Positions 8,979 through 17,805 of a stretch of DNA of 64,000 nt are shown in pieces (the stretch's first letter is position 1; every line of letters starts with the position of its first letter). The stretch is taken from positions 98,100 to 162,099 of the forward strand of contig JANXOF010000044.1 of the NCBI GenBank assembly GCA_025353725.1, written 5' to 3'. This DNA is from Polyangiaceae bacterium (lineage in GTDB: Bacteria; Myxococcota_A; Polyangia; Polyangiales; Polyangiaceae). The notes below the pieces were generated by a model. It worked only from the letters and a program-made list of their open reading frames with translations, did not search any database and was not told the origin of the DNA. The position numbers and the translations under genes were made by a program.

Positions 8979-10004
8979 ATGCAGGTTACTCGTTTTCTCG
9001 CCTCGGTTGCCTCAGGAGTCGTCGTTCTCGGTTTGCACGTTTTTCACATCGGATGTTCACATGAGCATATCGAAGTACCGGCGCCGGCCCCGCCGAGGGC
9101 TGTCGCTACGTCCGCAGGGACAAATAACGTACCAGCCCTGCCAACGGAACCCGACGTGTCGCAGGTGGTCGCGGAGTTTCGAAGGTCGAATAAATCGCGA
9201 ATAATCCATGGTATTCCGCATGAAAGCTTGTTGGACGACCACGCTCGTGACGCGTGGTGCCAACGCCTCACGCCCTTGGCTCGTTCAAGGATTTCGCAAA
9301 GTGGCGATAACGTCGGCGACTCCTCGGCGTGTGCCATTAGCCTTTTGCCGGCGGCCTCGCGGCGAAAGGTCGCCGGCGTTCGAGTCGTTTTTGATATCGA
9401 GTTATTCTTTCGGATGCCCTACGCAGCGGCGTCCTACGATCGTGAATCACGAACGCTATTTCTCCCGCTTGACGCCTTACTGAAAGACTGGAGTGAGGTC
9501 ACGGCAACGAAGCATGAGTGGCTCCACGCCGAGATTCACCGACGCGCACTCGCGGGTGACGCCTTTTCAGTGGCGCTACAGACGCAAGCGTCGGGTCCAG
9601 AATACCAACCGGACGCCTTCAACGTCGACGAGATTCCGGCGAGCTTATGTGACCTCGCATCGGTCCTCGATCGCGGCGCTTTCCCCGAAGCGTGGCAGAT
9701 GACAATGGCGACAAGCTACATTGATATCCTTGGTGGGCTCTTGCTAAAGCTAAGGGAGCTCGCGCAACCACTACCTGAAGTAAGGGCAGGCGTGGGCGGC
9801 TTACGGTTCTCGCTCGAGAACGGGGTGACGACTTGGCTTGGCGGGCCGACGCCTCGCCCCTGCCTCGCCATCCTCGAAGCCATACACCGCGATGCCAAAA
9901 GCGCACTTCAGTCGCTCGCGCTGCGCCCGTCACAAACGCTTGCGGCGCGCGCTGTCCCGCTGCTGGCAGCGACGTGTCCATCGCTCCCGGTTGGCACCCC
10001 GTAG
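8979..10004 (+). CDS. Lipoprotein with HExxH metallopeptidase-like motif
   Basis: 341-residue exported protein. The ATG at 8979 gives a hydrophobic signal ending in VFHIGC (lipobox Cys 26); an ATG 33 bases earlier is less natural. The middle contains HEWLHAEIH (His 179, Glu 180, His 183), matching the HExxH zinc-peptidase motif. About 35 residues later DEIPASL supplies a Glu that could be the third zinc ligand, as in gluzincin-like families. Family assignment is not possible by eye. The 3' end abuts the truncated nuclease-like pseudogene. Possible role: a surface-anchored zinc hydrolase or an inactive relative. Confidence 0.7.
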   Translation: MQVTRFLASVASGVVVLGLHVFHIGCSHEHIEVPAPAPPRAVATSAGTNNVPALPTEPDVSQVVAEFRRSNKSRIIHGIPHESLLDDHARDAWCQRLTPLARSRISQSGDNVGDSSACAISLLPAASRRKVAGVRVVFDIELFFRMPYAAASYDRESRTLFLPLDALLKDWSEVTATKHEWLHAEIHRRALAGDAFSVALQTQASGPEYQPDAFNVDEIPASLCDLASVLDRGAFPEAWQMTMATSYIDILGGLLLKLRELAQPLPEVRAGVGGLRFSLENGVTTWLGGPTPRPCLAILEAIHRDAKSALQSLALRPSQTLAARAVPLLAATCPSLPVGTP

Positions 10005-10557
10005 GGTGCGCGTGAGGCTGCCTCGCCTGCCTATACCGAAGCGCGGCTCGAATCGGGCGACTTCGCCGCGGTCGTCTCTACCGAATATCGCGCTGACCTT
10101 GTCGTACTTTTGGTCGATGACAAGCCCATACTTGGCATTGTGATCGAGGTCCAACTTGCGCGTGACGACCGCAAGCGCTTCACGTGGCCTGTCTATGCCG
10201 CAACGTTGCGCGCGCGCCTCGAATGCGAAACTTGCGTGCTCGTTATCGCATCTGATGCAAGCACCGCCGCCTGGGCCGCCGCGCCTATTGCACTGGGCGC
10301 AGGCCAAACGTTTGCTCCCGTCGTACTCGGCGATGCTGCCATTCCGCTGGTCGTATCTGCCAAAAGTAAAGGCCGAAGGTAAAGCGGAGGGCAAGGCCGA
10401 GGGTAAAACGGAGGCCCTGTTGCTCTTACTCGAGGCGCGAGCGATTCCGATGAGCGCCGCCGAACGCACGCGTATCCTTGCACTCAACAGCCCAGAGACG
10501 CTCGCTCGATGGATTGTGATGGCCATGACTGCCACGCGCTCGGAAGACTTGCTCTGA
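10005..10557 (+). pseudogene. Decayed PD-(D/E)XK-like (Rpn-related) nuclease gene
   Basis: Two frames together resemble a multicopy family familiar from Polyangia genomes. The first (to about 10382) reads TEYRADLVVLLVDDKPILG then VIEVQLARDDRKRFTWPVYA, a nuclease-type core with Asp and the E-V-Q triad. The second reads KAEG repeats followed by a helical tail ending TRILALNSPETLARW...TATRSEDLL, the family's C-terminus. A +1 shift near 10355-10375 separates them, much of the normal middle is missing, and no start codon or N-terminus is present right after the preceding gene's stop. It is therefore 5'-truncated, internally deleted and frameshifted. Assignment to the Rpn/PD-(D/E)XK clan rests on recall of the family. 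Confidence 0.65.
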
Positions 10558-10777
10558 TCGGACCACGTGAGCGTAGCCCAAGGTATCTGCCGACGGCTTG
10601 CAAGCGAGCTGCACCAGTCCGCGCAGCGATGGACGGCGGGCGGAGAGTGTGTCGTCCGCGGTGCCAGGTCCCGAAGCACGGAGTTACGGACAGACGGCGG
10701 CTCGGTCACCGTCGCCAGTCCAACGCAGCGCAGCTTTTGTGCTGGCACTTTGGAAAAGCAGGCACGAGGGCCCGCCT

Positions 10778-11050
10778 TCAAGCTGCGGCGTTGACGGTGT
10801 CGAGGGCATCTCCTTCAAGGGTTGACAGCGTCCGGGTCGCGGGCCCGTTCGCGCGCTCTCGCTCGGCGTTCACCACGGTCAAGAGCTCCGACTTGCTCAC
10901 GAGCTCGAGCTCTAGAAGGGCGCGCATGTAGCCGTCGACGTAGCCGTGGGCGCGCGCGAGGCGGCCGTAGACCTCACCGGATGCCTTTGCCGCAAAAACA
11001 TCCGCCAACATGGCCCTGAGCCCCGTCACGATCTCGTGCTTCGACTTCAT
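10778..11050 (-). CDS. Small helical protein of unknown function
   Basis: 90-residue protein, MKSKHEIVTGL at the start, almost entirely predicted helix (LARAHGYVDGYMRALLELELVSKSELLTVVNAERER). No signal peptide or membrane segment. A Shine-Dalgarno-like AGGGAGA precedes the ATG at suitable spacing. Highly charged, cytosolic; similar short proteins occur in Polyangia but without known role. Divergent from the large membrane protein downstream. Confidence 0.65.
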   Translation of the reverse strand: MKSKHEIVTGLRAMLADVFAAKASGEVYGRLARAHGYVDGYMRALLELELVSKSELLTVVNAERERANGPATRTLSTLEGDALDTVNAAA

Positions 11051-11166
11051 TGCGTTTGTCTCCCTGCTCCGCTGAACTAAGCGTTATCGGAGCGAGAGCT
11101 GACGGGCAAAATTTTGAAGGCTGGCGGTCGCGCTGACGTTCAGCTAGGTCCTTGAGCGCTCTTACC

Positions 11167-12951
11167 ATGGCCGTTCCAGAAACCGAAAAGCGGCCAGAAG
11201 GTGTTGCGCCGACCGACGACGCGCTCGCCGTGCCTGGTGAGGCGCTCCCCTCAGCACAAGAGCCGCCCGCTTCGCGGCCACCTGTCCACCCGCTGGCGCC
11301 GGCAGCTTCGGAAGTGGCGCTTTCGCCGATTCCGGTCGCCGCCGCCGCAGCGTCAGCCCACGTAGCTACGCCGGCGCGGCCTTCCGACCCGCGAATCGCC
11401 AGCGCAGCCTCGACCAGCGCCGCGGGAACCGGGGAACCCTTTGCGCTAGCAGCTTCGGTGTCCTCCTTGTCGGCTGTGCTCGCGAACTTGCCTTCGGTCG
11501 AGAGCATGCCCGCACTGGCTGCGCTGTTACCGAACGCGGACGCGACGGGTCCGTCGCTTGCGAAGGTGGGCTCTGTTCCGCCGAATCCACCGCCCCAGGC
11601 CCCCACGGCGATGAGCCGTCCAGCCTCGCTTCCCGCGCTTCCAGAGGTCCCCGCGGCTCCGGTCCTCCTCGCTGACGTCGGGCCCCCCTCGTCGGCCGTT
11701 CCCGCGCACTTTGCCGTCGCGCAAGCGCCCGCGTCGGCATTTCCAGCATCGGTCCGTACAAGCTTGGACGGCGTCGCGGCCACCGGGGAGCTCGGGGCAT
11801 ATGAGGCGCTTGCTCGTTCGGCGCGCCTCCGTGATGTGGTCGCTATCGCGCGTGTCGTACTCACAGATGCCGCGCGGGCGCGGCGCTCCGAGTGGGATTT
11901 CGCGGCCGCAGTGCAAGCGGCGGCCGATGAAGCCAAGATTTCGCGTATCGACTTCGAAACACCCTTCGGCAACGTACTGAAGATTCTCGGTTCAGGTCCT
12001 GAAGGTCGAGCCGAAAGTGCTCTCGCGGCTGCCATCTGGGCGCACGCCATCGCCGACGCGCGGGATGAAGACGCAGCACGCCTGTCGGGGGATATTCTTT
12101 GGCTCGCGACGCACACCGCGTTCGACGCGACGTCGCTCCTCGATCGCGCGCTCGGCGATGAGGCACAACGACTTTGGTTCGCGATCGGCGAATGGATACG
12201 TCGTATCGATGACGGCCAGGGAGCCGCTCTCGGACGGAGCGAGACCATCGTTGCGTGCGCGGCGCTCGCCGGTTCGGACTCGGCCGTCGCGCGACGTCTC
12301 GTCGTCGACCTTGCGCAAGCTGTGCACGACGCCACGCGAAAGCGCTTGCTAAAGGCGAGCGCGGCCGCACAAGCCACGTCCGTGCATTTTGAAGGTGAGG
12401 GTGCCTCGGCGCCCCGCGGGCGGCTCGCAACGGCATTTCTGGGCCTAACCGGCTTGCTTTTCGTGACGCACGCGCTCCGTCTCGGCGCGCGGTTTGCCCT
12501 CGCCTATCGGCAACCTGCCGAAGTGTCGCTTTCCGAGGCCGGGATTCGTATCAAAACACGCACGGAGCTTCTCGGTCGCGTGATCCGAGAGCGCGAGGAG
12601 GTCCTTGTTCGCGCCGGGCTTGTCCGCGTGAGCCGCGAGGTTCGGTACCCACGCGCGGCGTTTTACGCGGGCTTGCTGGCGCTGGCAGTCGGCAGTTACG
12701 TCGGTGTCCGCGCGTTCGTCGACGGCGTACGGGCGGCGTCGCCTTCGCTCCTGCTAACGGGACTCATCGTCATCTCGCTTGGCATTGCCGCCGACTTTAT
12801 CTTCGGAAGTCTCGTACCTGGCGCGCGTGGTCGCGTCCGCGTCGTATTTGTACCGCGCGCGGGCAAAAGCCACTGCGTCGCCGACGTCGACGCGCAGCGT
12901 GCGCACGACGCGCTTGACGCGTTGGCGCGGCTCATCGTTACGAAGTCCTAA
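11167..12951 (+). CDS. Pro/Ala-rich membrane protein of unknown function
   Basis: 594-residue protein. The N-terminal 215 residues are low-complexity Ala/Pro/Ser and probably disordered. A helical cytosolic-type domain follows (about 220-415, with an AARARRSEWDFAAAVQ-like segment). The C-terminus has three membrane segments: about 423-445 (AFLGLTGLLFVTHAL), 500-520 (AFYAGLLALAVGSYVGV) and 530-550 (SLLLTGLIVISLGIA), then a short basic soluble tail. A TTG start 15 bases upstream is possible, but ATG (MAVPETEKR) is preferred. No known domain was recognised. It is not in an obvious operon. Confidence 0.7.
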   Translation: MAVPETEKRPEGVAPTDDALAVPGEALPSAQEPPASRPPVHPLAPAASEVALSPIPVAAAAASAHVATPARPSDPRIASAASTSAAGTGEPFALAASVSSLSAVLANLPSVESMPALAALLPNADATGPSLAKVGSVPPNPPPQAPTAMSRPASLPALPEVPAAPVLLADVGPPSSAVPAHFAVAQAPASAFPASVRTSLDGVAATGELGAYEALARSARLRDVVAIARVVLTDAARARRSEWDFAAAVQAAADEAKISRIDFETPFGNVLKILGSGPEGRAESALAAAIWAHAIADARDEDAARLSGDILWLATHTAFDATSLLDRALGDEAQRLWFAIGEWIRRIDDGQGAALGRSETIVACAALAGSDSAVARRLVVDLAQAVHDATRKRLLKASAAAQATSVHFEGEGASAPRGRLATAFLGLTGLLFVTHALRLGARFALAYRQPAEVSLSEAGIRIKTRTELLGRVIREREEVLVRAGLVRVSREVRYPRAAFYAGLLALAVGSYVGVRAFVDGVRAASPSLLLTGLIVISLGIAADFIFGSLVPGARGRVRVVFVPRAGKSHCVADVDAQRAHDALDALARLIVTKS

Positions 12952-13115
12952 CTTCGTTCGCTTCGCAGACACAGTCGTTCTTCAGATGGCTTCGCGGCTT
13001 GGTCCGCGCCGGCTAGCCGCACGAAAAGCGATGGTTTTTGCCCGCCTTGACGCGGTTTCAGTCGCGTGCAAAGCGCATGAGCTCTTTGCGCGCCCCTTCG
13101 ACCTCGAGGCTACCC

Positions 13116-16007
13116 ATGAGACCGACTGCCTTCGCTTCACGGACGACGCTGTCATGGCGCACGGCGCTGTCATGGCGCACGGCGCTGTCATCGCGCAACG
13201 CGCTGTCATCGCGCAACGCGCTACCCGTGCTCGTCGCACTCGCCTCGCTCGCTGCGGGCGCATCCGTGCCTGCGTGCTCACCCACAGCGGGGTCGCCGCC
13301 TGCCTCGATAGAAACGGTGCCCGAGCCGACGCTCGCGAGCGAGACCGTGGGCGCACACTTCGATGTCACGTTGACGCCCGCACCCGTGTTGAACACGCGC
13401 TCGGAGCTTCAGCCTATTGCGGCCCCCGTCAAAGTCACCGGGGGCACGGCCGATCTCGAACTCATCGCGCACGCGCACAAAGACCAACGCCCGGACATCA
13501 CCGATAAGGGCCGCGTATGGATCGAACTTTATTTCGTCAACAAAACGACGCACGCGCTCCGTGACGTCAAGGTCACGCTAGGAGGGTTGTCCGGTGCGGC
13601 TCGTTTTTACGATCAGAGCGATACGCCTTTCGCCGAGGTTTCGACCTCCAACGAACTGTCCATTCCGCGCATTGGCAAAGAGGGCATTGGGCACCTGAGC
13701 ATCGCCCTGCCGCCTACGAAAGAGACGATCTCCTTCGCGCTCGATCTCACCGGCGCGAGCACCCCTTACGAGGCACGCTCCTCCGCGCCGCTGGAGGTTA
13801 CCTCCGACGGTGCGGAGCTGTGGGCCCCCGTACCAGACGCCAATCTGGTCGCCGTGATCGACACGAAGACGGACAAGCGCATCGCTCAGGTAGCCACGCC
13901 AGGCCACCCAGAGGCCGTGGCGCTCACGCCCGATGGGACGACGGCTCTCGTCCTTTCTTCTCGCAGCAACGAGGTGCGCATCATCGACCGCGCGTCGCGT
14001 ACCGTTCGTCAAACACTCGGCGAGGCGGACGGCATCGGGCGTGAGCCGAAGCACATTGTCGTTTCGCCCGACGGCGCTCGCGCCTACGTTTCGTCGTACG
14101 TCGGCGATGCGGTCGCCGAACTTGAACGCCTTCCGAACGGCACCTATCGCGTGTCGAGCACGCTCGACGTCGGGCGGCGCCCCGTCGGGATGTCGATAGC
14201 CCCGGACGGCGCGACGCTCCTCGTCAGCCACATGCTCCCCCAAGGGAAGATTCGCGCGAACTTCGGGTGGGTCACTGTGATGGGTACCCGGCCCCTTCGT
14301 CTCGTGCGCGAGACTCGAATCCACGACGACGCGAATGACGACGACGGCGGTTTTTGCGTGACCGATCGATTCGGCGTCCCGCGCGCCAAGGCTGCAGGAG
14401 CGGCAGGCGATTCCGTTCCTTCGCAGCTCGCGGGCGTATTTTTGAACCCCGCGGGGACCGAAGGCTGGGTACCCGGAATGCGCTTTTTCGGGCAGCCCAT
14501 TTGGGAGGGAGACCTCGCGAAGGGCGGATTCGGAGGGTTGCCCATCACGACGTCCGCGATGACGTTCCTTCTGAGCACGCGCGACATGACCAACGTTACG
14601 GAAATGCCACACCCCGGGGTGGCCGACTTTCGTGACGGCAACGATGCATTCTACAAGTGTTTCAAGCCTCGCGTCGAGTTCAAAGCTTCGAGTCGCGTTC
14701 CGAACGGACCGGGCGCTCAGCTCACGCTCAGCGTCGCGATTGCGTCAGGGTTTGTCGGCCTCACTGAGTCAGCTCCCGTAAAGTTCATCACCTTCACGCG
14801 CGGCGGTCGGCGCGCGCTTATGCTCTCGCGCTACTCCGACGAGCTGATGGTTTGGGACGCCGTGACGCACCACCCCACCAGCCAGCGCTACAAGGTGCTT
14901 TCGGGCAGTACGCCGAACGGCCTCGCGCTTACCCCCGACGGAAAAAAAGGCTACGTATCCTACGAAAGCGAGGTCTTCACCTCCGTGCTCGATCTCACCG
15001 CGTATGCGGGAGACGTTCTACCCGCTCCCTCGTACGTGCCCTACTCGTACTCCGCCATGGGGGCGGTGAGCATTCTCACGGACCTCACGCTCGTGCGGAA
15101 CACCGCGAAGGTGCCCGACCGGCCGCCGGTAAATGAGCTCGGTACGGTGCAGCTTGTCGACGCCGACCCGCTCGACCACGAGCTCCGGCAGGGCCAACGT
15201 CTATTTTATACGGCAAATCCGGACAAGTTCCCGCAGCAGACGTCGAGTCGTAAAACAGGCTGCGCCGTCTGCCACGTCAACGGCGGAACCGACGGATCCG
15301 TCTGGGGAACGATGGAGGGAGAACGTCGCACGATGTCCCTCCGCGGCGGCGTTCGCGGACGCGGATGGTTGCACCAGGCTGGAACCCACGCCGATGCCGA
15401 CGAGTTCGTTCGGCTTGTCGTCACGGAGCGTCTCAAAGGGAGCGCCGCGGTCGAATCCGACATTCAGGCGCTCAAGCGCTATCTGCTCGACGGGATCCCA
15501 AAGCTCCAAGCGCCGAAGACCGACGCGGCGCTCGTTGCGAAGGGGCAGTCGTTGTTCGTGAGCAAGTGCGCCGGGTGCCACGCAGGTCCGAAGCACACGA
15601 GTGGCAACCCCGATCCCGCGAGCGCTCTCGGCGGTGGACTCGAGGCGGGCCCCCTTCTTTACGACGTGGGGAGTGCGTCGACGTGGGCGGGCGCCGTGAA
15701 CGGTGAGGGACTGCTTTTCACGTTGCCCGCAGAGGTTGCCGCGCGCTTCCGGCTCGCTCGAGGCGATCGCGACCTAGGCCCCGGGGACCCTCTGCAAGCT
15801 GAATTTGGCTTCCGACAACGCCCGGTGCGCAAGCGGGGTTCCTTCAAGGCACCAACGCTCGAGGGGGTGTTCGACTACGTGCTCTTCTTCCATGACGGCC
15901 GAGCGTCGTCTCTCAAAGAGGCCGTCGATGACATTTCGAGCCGCGTGGGTGCGGACGTCACAGAAGACGACAAGCGAGCGCTCGTCGAGTACCTGAAGAC
16001 GCTGTAA
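13116..16007 (+). CDS. Exported beta-propeller / di-heme cytochrome c peroxidase-like protein
   Basis: 963-residue lipoprotein-like export (signal ends SVPAC). Residues about 215-375 form YVTN/NHL-type beta-propeller repeats (VAVIDTKTDKRIAQV, VRIIDRASRTVRQTL), and more repeats follow to about 650. The C-terminal third has two c-type heme sites, CAVCH near residue 716 and CAGCH near 818, and ends with FFHDGRASSLKEAVD plus an EDDKRALVEYL helix, as in MauG/cytochrome c peroxidases. Role: periplasmic or surface electron transfer, perhaps peroxide reduction or cofactor oxidation. The signal region contains an 18-bp tandem repeat. An upstream ATG exists but would add a non-signal, Arg-rich extension. 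Confidence 0.85.
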   Translation: MRPTAFASRTTLSWRTALSWRTALSSRNALSSRNALPVLVALASLAAGASVPACSPTAGSPPASIETVPEPTLASETVGAHFDVTLTPAPVLNTRSELQPIAAPVKVTGGTADLELIAHAHKDQRPDITDKGRVWIELYFVNKTTHALRDVKVTLGGLSGAARFYDQSDTPFAEVSTSNELSIPRIGKEGIGHLSIALPPTKETISFALDLTGASTPYEARSSAPLEVTSDGAELWAPVPDANLVAVIDTKTDKRIAQVATPGHPEAVALTPDGTTALVLSSRSNEVRIIDRASRTVRQTLGEADGIGREPKHIVVSPDGARAYVSSYVGDAVAELERLPNGTYRVSSTLDVGRRPVGMSIAPDGATLLVSHMLPQGKIRANFGWVTVMGTRPLRLVRETRIHDDANDDDGGFCVTDRFGVPRAKAAGAAGDSVPSQLAGVFLNPAGTEGWVPGMRFFGQPIWEGDLAKGGFGGLPITTSAMTFLLSTRDMTNVTEMPHPGVADFRDGNDAFYKCFKPRVEFKASSRVPNGPGAQLTLSVAIASGFVGLTESAPVKFITFTRGGRRALMLSRYSDELMVWDAVTHHPTSQRYKVLSGSTPNGLALTPDGKKGYVSYESEVFTSVLDLTAYAGDVLPAPSYVPYSYSAMGAVSILTDLTLVRNTAKVPDRPPVNELGTVQLVDADPLDHELRQGQRLFYTANPDKFPQQTSSRKTGCAVCHVNGGTDGSVWGTMEGERRTMSLRGGVRGRGWLHQAGTHADADEFVRLVVTERLKGSAAVESDIQALKRYLLDGIPKLQAPKTDAALVAKGQSLFVSKCAGCHAGPKHTSGNPDPASALGGGLEAGPLLYDVGSASTWAGAVNGEGLLFTLPAEVAARFRLARGDRDLGPGDPLQAEFGFRQRPVRKRGSFKAPTLEGVFDYVLFFHDGRASSLKEAVDDISSRVGADVTEDDKRALVEYLKTL
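13148..13219 (+). repeat. Four tandem 18-bp units inside a signal-peptide coding region
   Basis: Two copies of GCTGTCATGGCGCACGGC are followed by two copies of GCTGTCATCGCGCAACGC. Each unit adds six residues (LSWRTA or LSSRNA) to the n-region of the cytochrome/propeller protein. Because the unit is a multiple of three, copy-number change would keep the frame. Confidence 0.9.
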
Positions 16008-16059
16008 AGATGCGCATCGGGCTCGCTCGGCGAGGTCGCTCGAGGAGCCATTCCGCGAG

Positions 16060-16098
16060 ACCGCTCAGTGAGGCCGCTCAGCGAGACGGCTCAGTGAG
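16060..16098. repeat. Three imperfect 13-bp tandem units across a stop codon
   Basis: Units ACCGCTCAGTGAG, GCCGCTCAGCGAG and ACGGCTCAGTGAG run head to tail. The array overlaps the last codons and the stop (16078-16080) of the minus-strand gene and fills part of the gap to the convergent cytochrome gene. Related CGCTCG/GCGAG words continue leftwards to about 16020. Confidence 0.7.
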
Positions 16099-17805
16099 CC
16101 TTTCGCCGAAGATCGCATCGAGCTTGCCCGCTGTCGCGCGGGCCTCGATGCGCACCGTTCGCGTGTGGTCGTCCGCGCAGGCCCACAAGGCTGCGGAGTG
16201 TTGGCCGTGGGATCTGTCGAGCTCTTCATGGGTCACGGCGTCGACCACGCGCGCTTCAAGACCCGTGCCGTCGCCTGATGTGCCGACCGCCACGCGTAAG
16301 CATTGGTTTGCCGCAATTTGTGCATTTTGCACATAAAGATGAGCGGCCTCGAGCGAGGCATAGCGCACGGCGCCGGCGCTCCCCTCGTGAAGAACGCCGG
16401 GGCCGACCGCCGCGCGTTCGAGCATGCGGCTTGCGGCGAGCGGATGAGCCGTAAAAAGAGGGTCCTTCCATCGCTCCGCGCGCGTCAAAAGGGCATACGG
16501 CCCGGCGCGGCCCCGCGTGCCGAGATCGACGCGCGCCTGGCCTTTACCGCAAGCAAAGAGTGTGGCGTCGGCGGCGGCTTCGCTTGCGGCGAGAAGCGCG
16601 CCGGCGTCGTCCCACACCGCGACGTCGACGAGCGACAGTGGCGCCCCCGCTACCACATCGATGCGCGTGCAGTTCCCCGCGGGGACAAGGCCCACGGGAA
16701 CGGTCACGCGACGACCGAGCTGGAGCTGCCCCGCCTGAGACGACACGGGCGATCCGTAGCCGGCTTTGGCAAGCGCCGCGTTGCGCTCGCCGCGCGTCAC
16801 GTCGACCGACTGCGTCGGCGCGACCCACGCGACGTCTGGGCGGGCGGAGAGGTCTCGCGCACCGCCAGGCTTTGTCTTCGACACCACGACGGCCACGAGC
16901 CCCCGGCCGACGTGAGGTCTCACTTGAATCGAGCCGGTGAGCGAGCTTCGCGAGCAAAGCGTGACAGAACGCGCCGGTCCGCCGTCCTTCGCGCGACCGA
17001 CCACGCGGCCTTCGGCGTCGAGCACGTCGAGGTCAACGACGGCCACGTCCTCGTCCGGCACGACAAGGGCGTCCGTGCACCCCCCCTCCTCGACCGCAAA
17101 CGCTATCGCCGCGACGGCACGAGCGTCCACGCTCACGGCCACGCGGCGCTGCTCCTCCCACGTTCCTCCCATAAACGCGCGATGGGCACGCACGACGTCT
17201 TCGAGGCCCGGCCACGCCTCGGGCGAGCGTGAGGGCGCGCCCCCTGGAACGCCTCGCGCCGCGAGCGCAAGGCCCACCTCGGCCGCTTTTTCGCGCGGAA
17301 CGAGCTGCGCCGCGACGACGCAAAGTCCTTCCCCGCTCGCGGCGTGTGCGGCCACGTAAATGCGGCTCGGATGAGGCGGGCACAGCAGGATCGTGGGCTT
17401 CGGATCGGGGCCCTCGTCGACGGCGAGAGGATTCCCCTCTTCGGCGAACGCCGCGAGATCGATGTCCTCAAGGGACGCCGCGGCGCGTCCGTACGCGAGA
17501 AGGCACGCCTCCTGCGGAACGTCGACGAAGGCGCCGAGCCTTTCCCCCTCATTCATTGGCCCCGACGCCACGATCGCCACGGGCCCTGCCCCTAACTTTA
17601 TGGCCCGCGAGGGCATGTCTCCGAGGAGCGGCTCCGGCTGCAACGCCCCCGCAACGACCTCAGGCGCACCGAGGCGAACAGGCCGCGGAGCTACGCGCGT
17701 CGGCAACCGCGCGGGGCTGCACGCGGCGAGCCCGAACGCAAACGCGACTCCCGCAGCCCACGCCGTCAGCCGAAGAGCGCCTGTGCACGTTTTCAATCGC
17801 CTCAT
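16078..17805 (-). CDS. Secreted lipoprotein of unknown function, second gene of a coupled pair
   Basis: 575-residue lipoprotein. The internal ATG (MRRLKTCTGALRL) is chosen because it is preceded by a strong Shine-Dalgarno GGGAGG, gives a signal ending FGLAAC, and overlaps the upstream stop as ATGA. The rest is Ala/Val/Gly-rich with repeated beta-strand-like stretches and paired Cys (CLLAYGR, ILLCPPH, LCVVAAQ, TLFACGKGQ, ALWACADDH). The regular recurrence of Cys-containing strands suggests repeated beta-domains. No enzymatic motif was found. Translation is probably coupled to the preceding gene. Confidence 0.78.
   Translation of the reverse strand: MRRLKTCTGALRLTAWAAGVAFAFGLAACSPARLPTRVAPRPVRLGAPEVVAGALQPEPLLGDMPSRAIKLGAGPVAIVASGPMNEGERLGAFVDVPQEACLLAYGRAAASLEDIDLAAFAEEGNPLAVDEGPDPKPTILLCPPHPSRIYVAAHAASGEGLCVVAAQLVPREKAAEVGLALAARGVPGGAPSRSPEAWPGLEDVVRAHRAFMGGTWEEQRRVAVSVDARAVAAIAFAVEEGGCTDALVVPDEDVAVVDLDVLDAEGRVVGRAKDGGPARSVTLCSRSSLTGSIQVRPHVGRGLVAVVVSKTKPGGARDLSARPDVAWVAPTQSVDVTRGERNAALAKAGYGSPVSSQAGQLQLGRRVTVPVGLVPAGNCTRIDVVAGAPLSLVDVAVWDDAGALLAASEAAADATLFACGKGQARVDLGTRGRAGPYALLTRAERWKDPLFTAHPLAASRMLERAAVGPGVLHEGSAGAVRYASLEAAHLYVQNAQIAANQCLRVAVGTSGDGTGLEARVVDAVTHEELDRSHGQHSAALWACADDHTRTVRIEARATAGKLDAIFGERLTEPSR

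Noticed and set aside
10974..12377. 467-codon minus-strand frame opposite the Pro/Ala-rich membrane protein
   Set aside because: Ser/Ala/Arg-rich mirror of the real gene; the plus-strand frame has membrane segments and a normal start.
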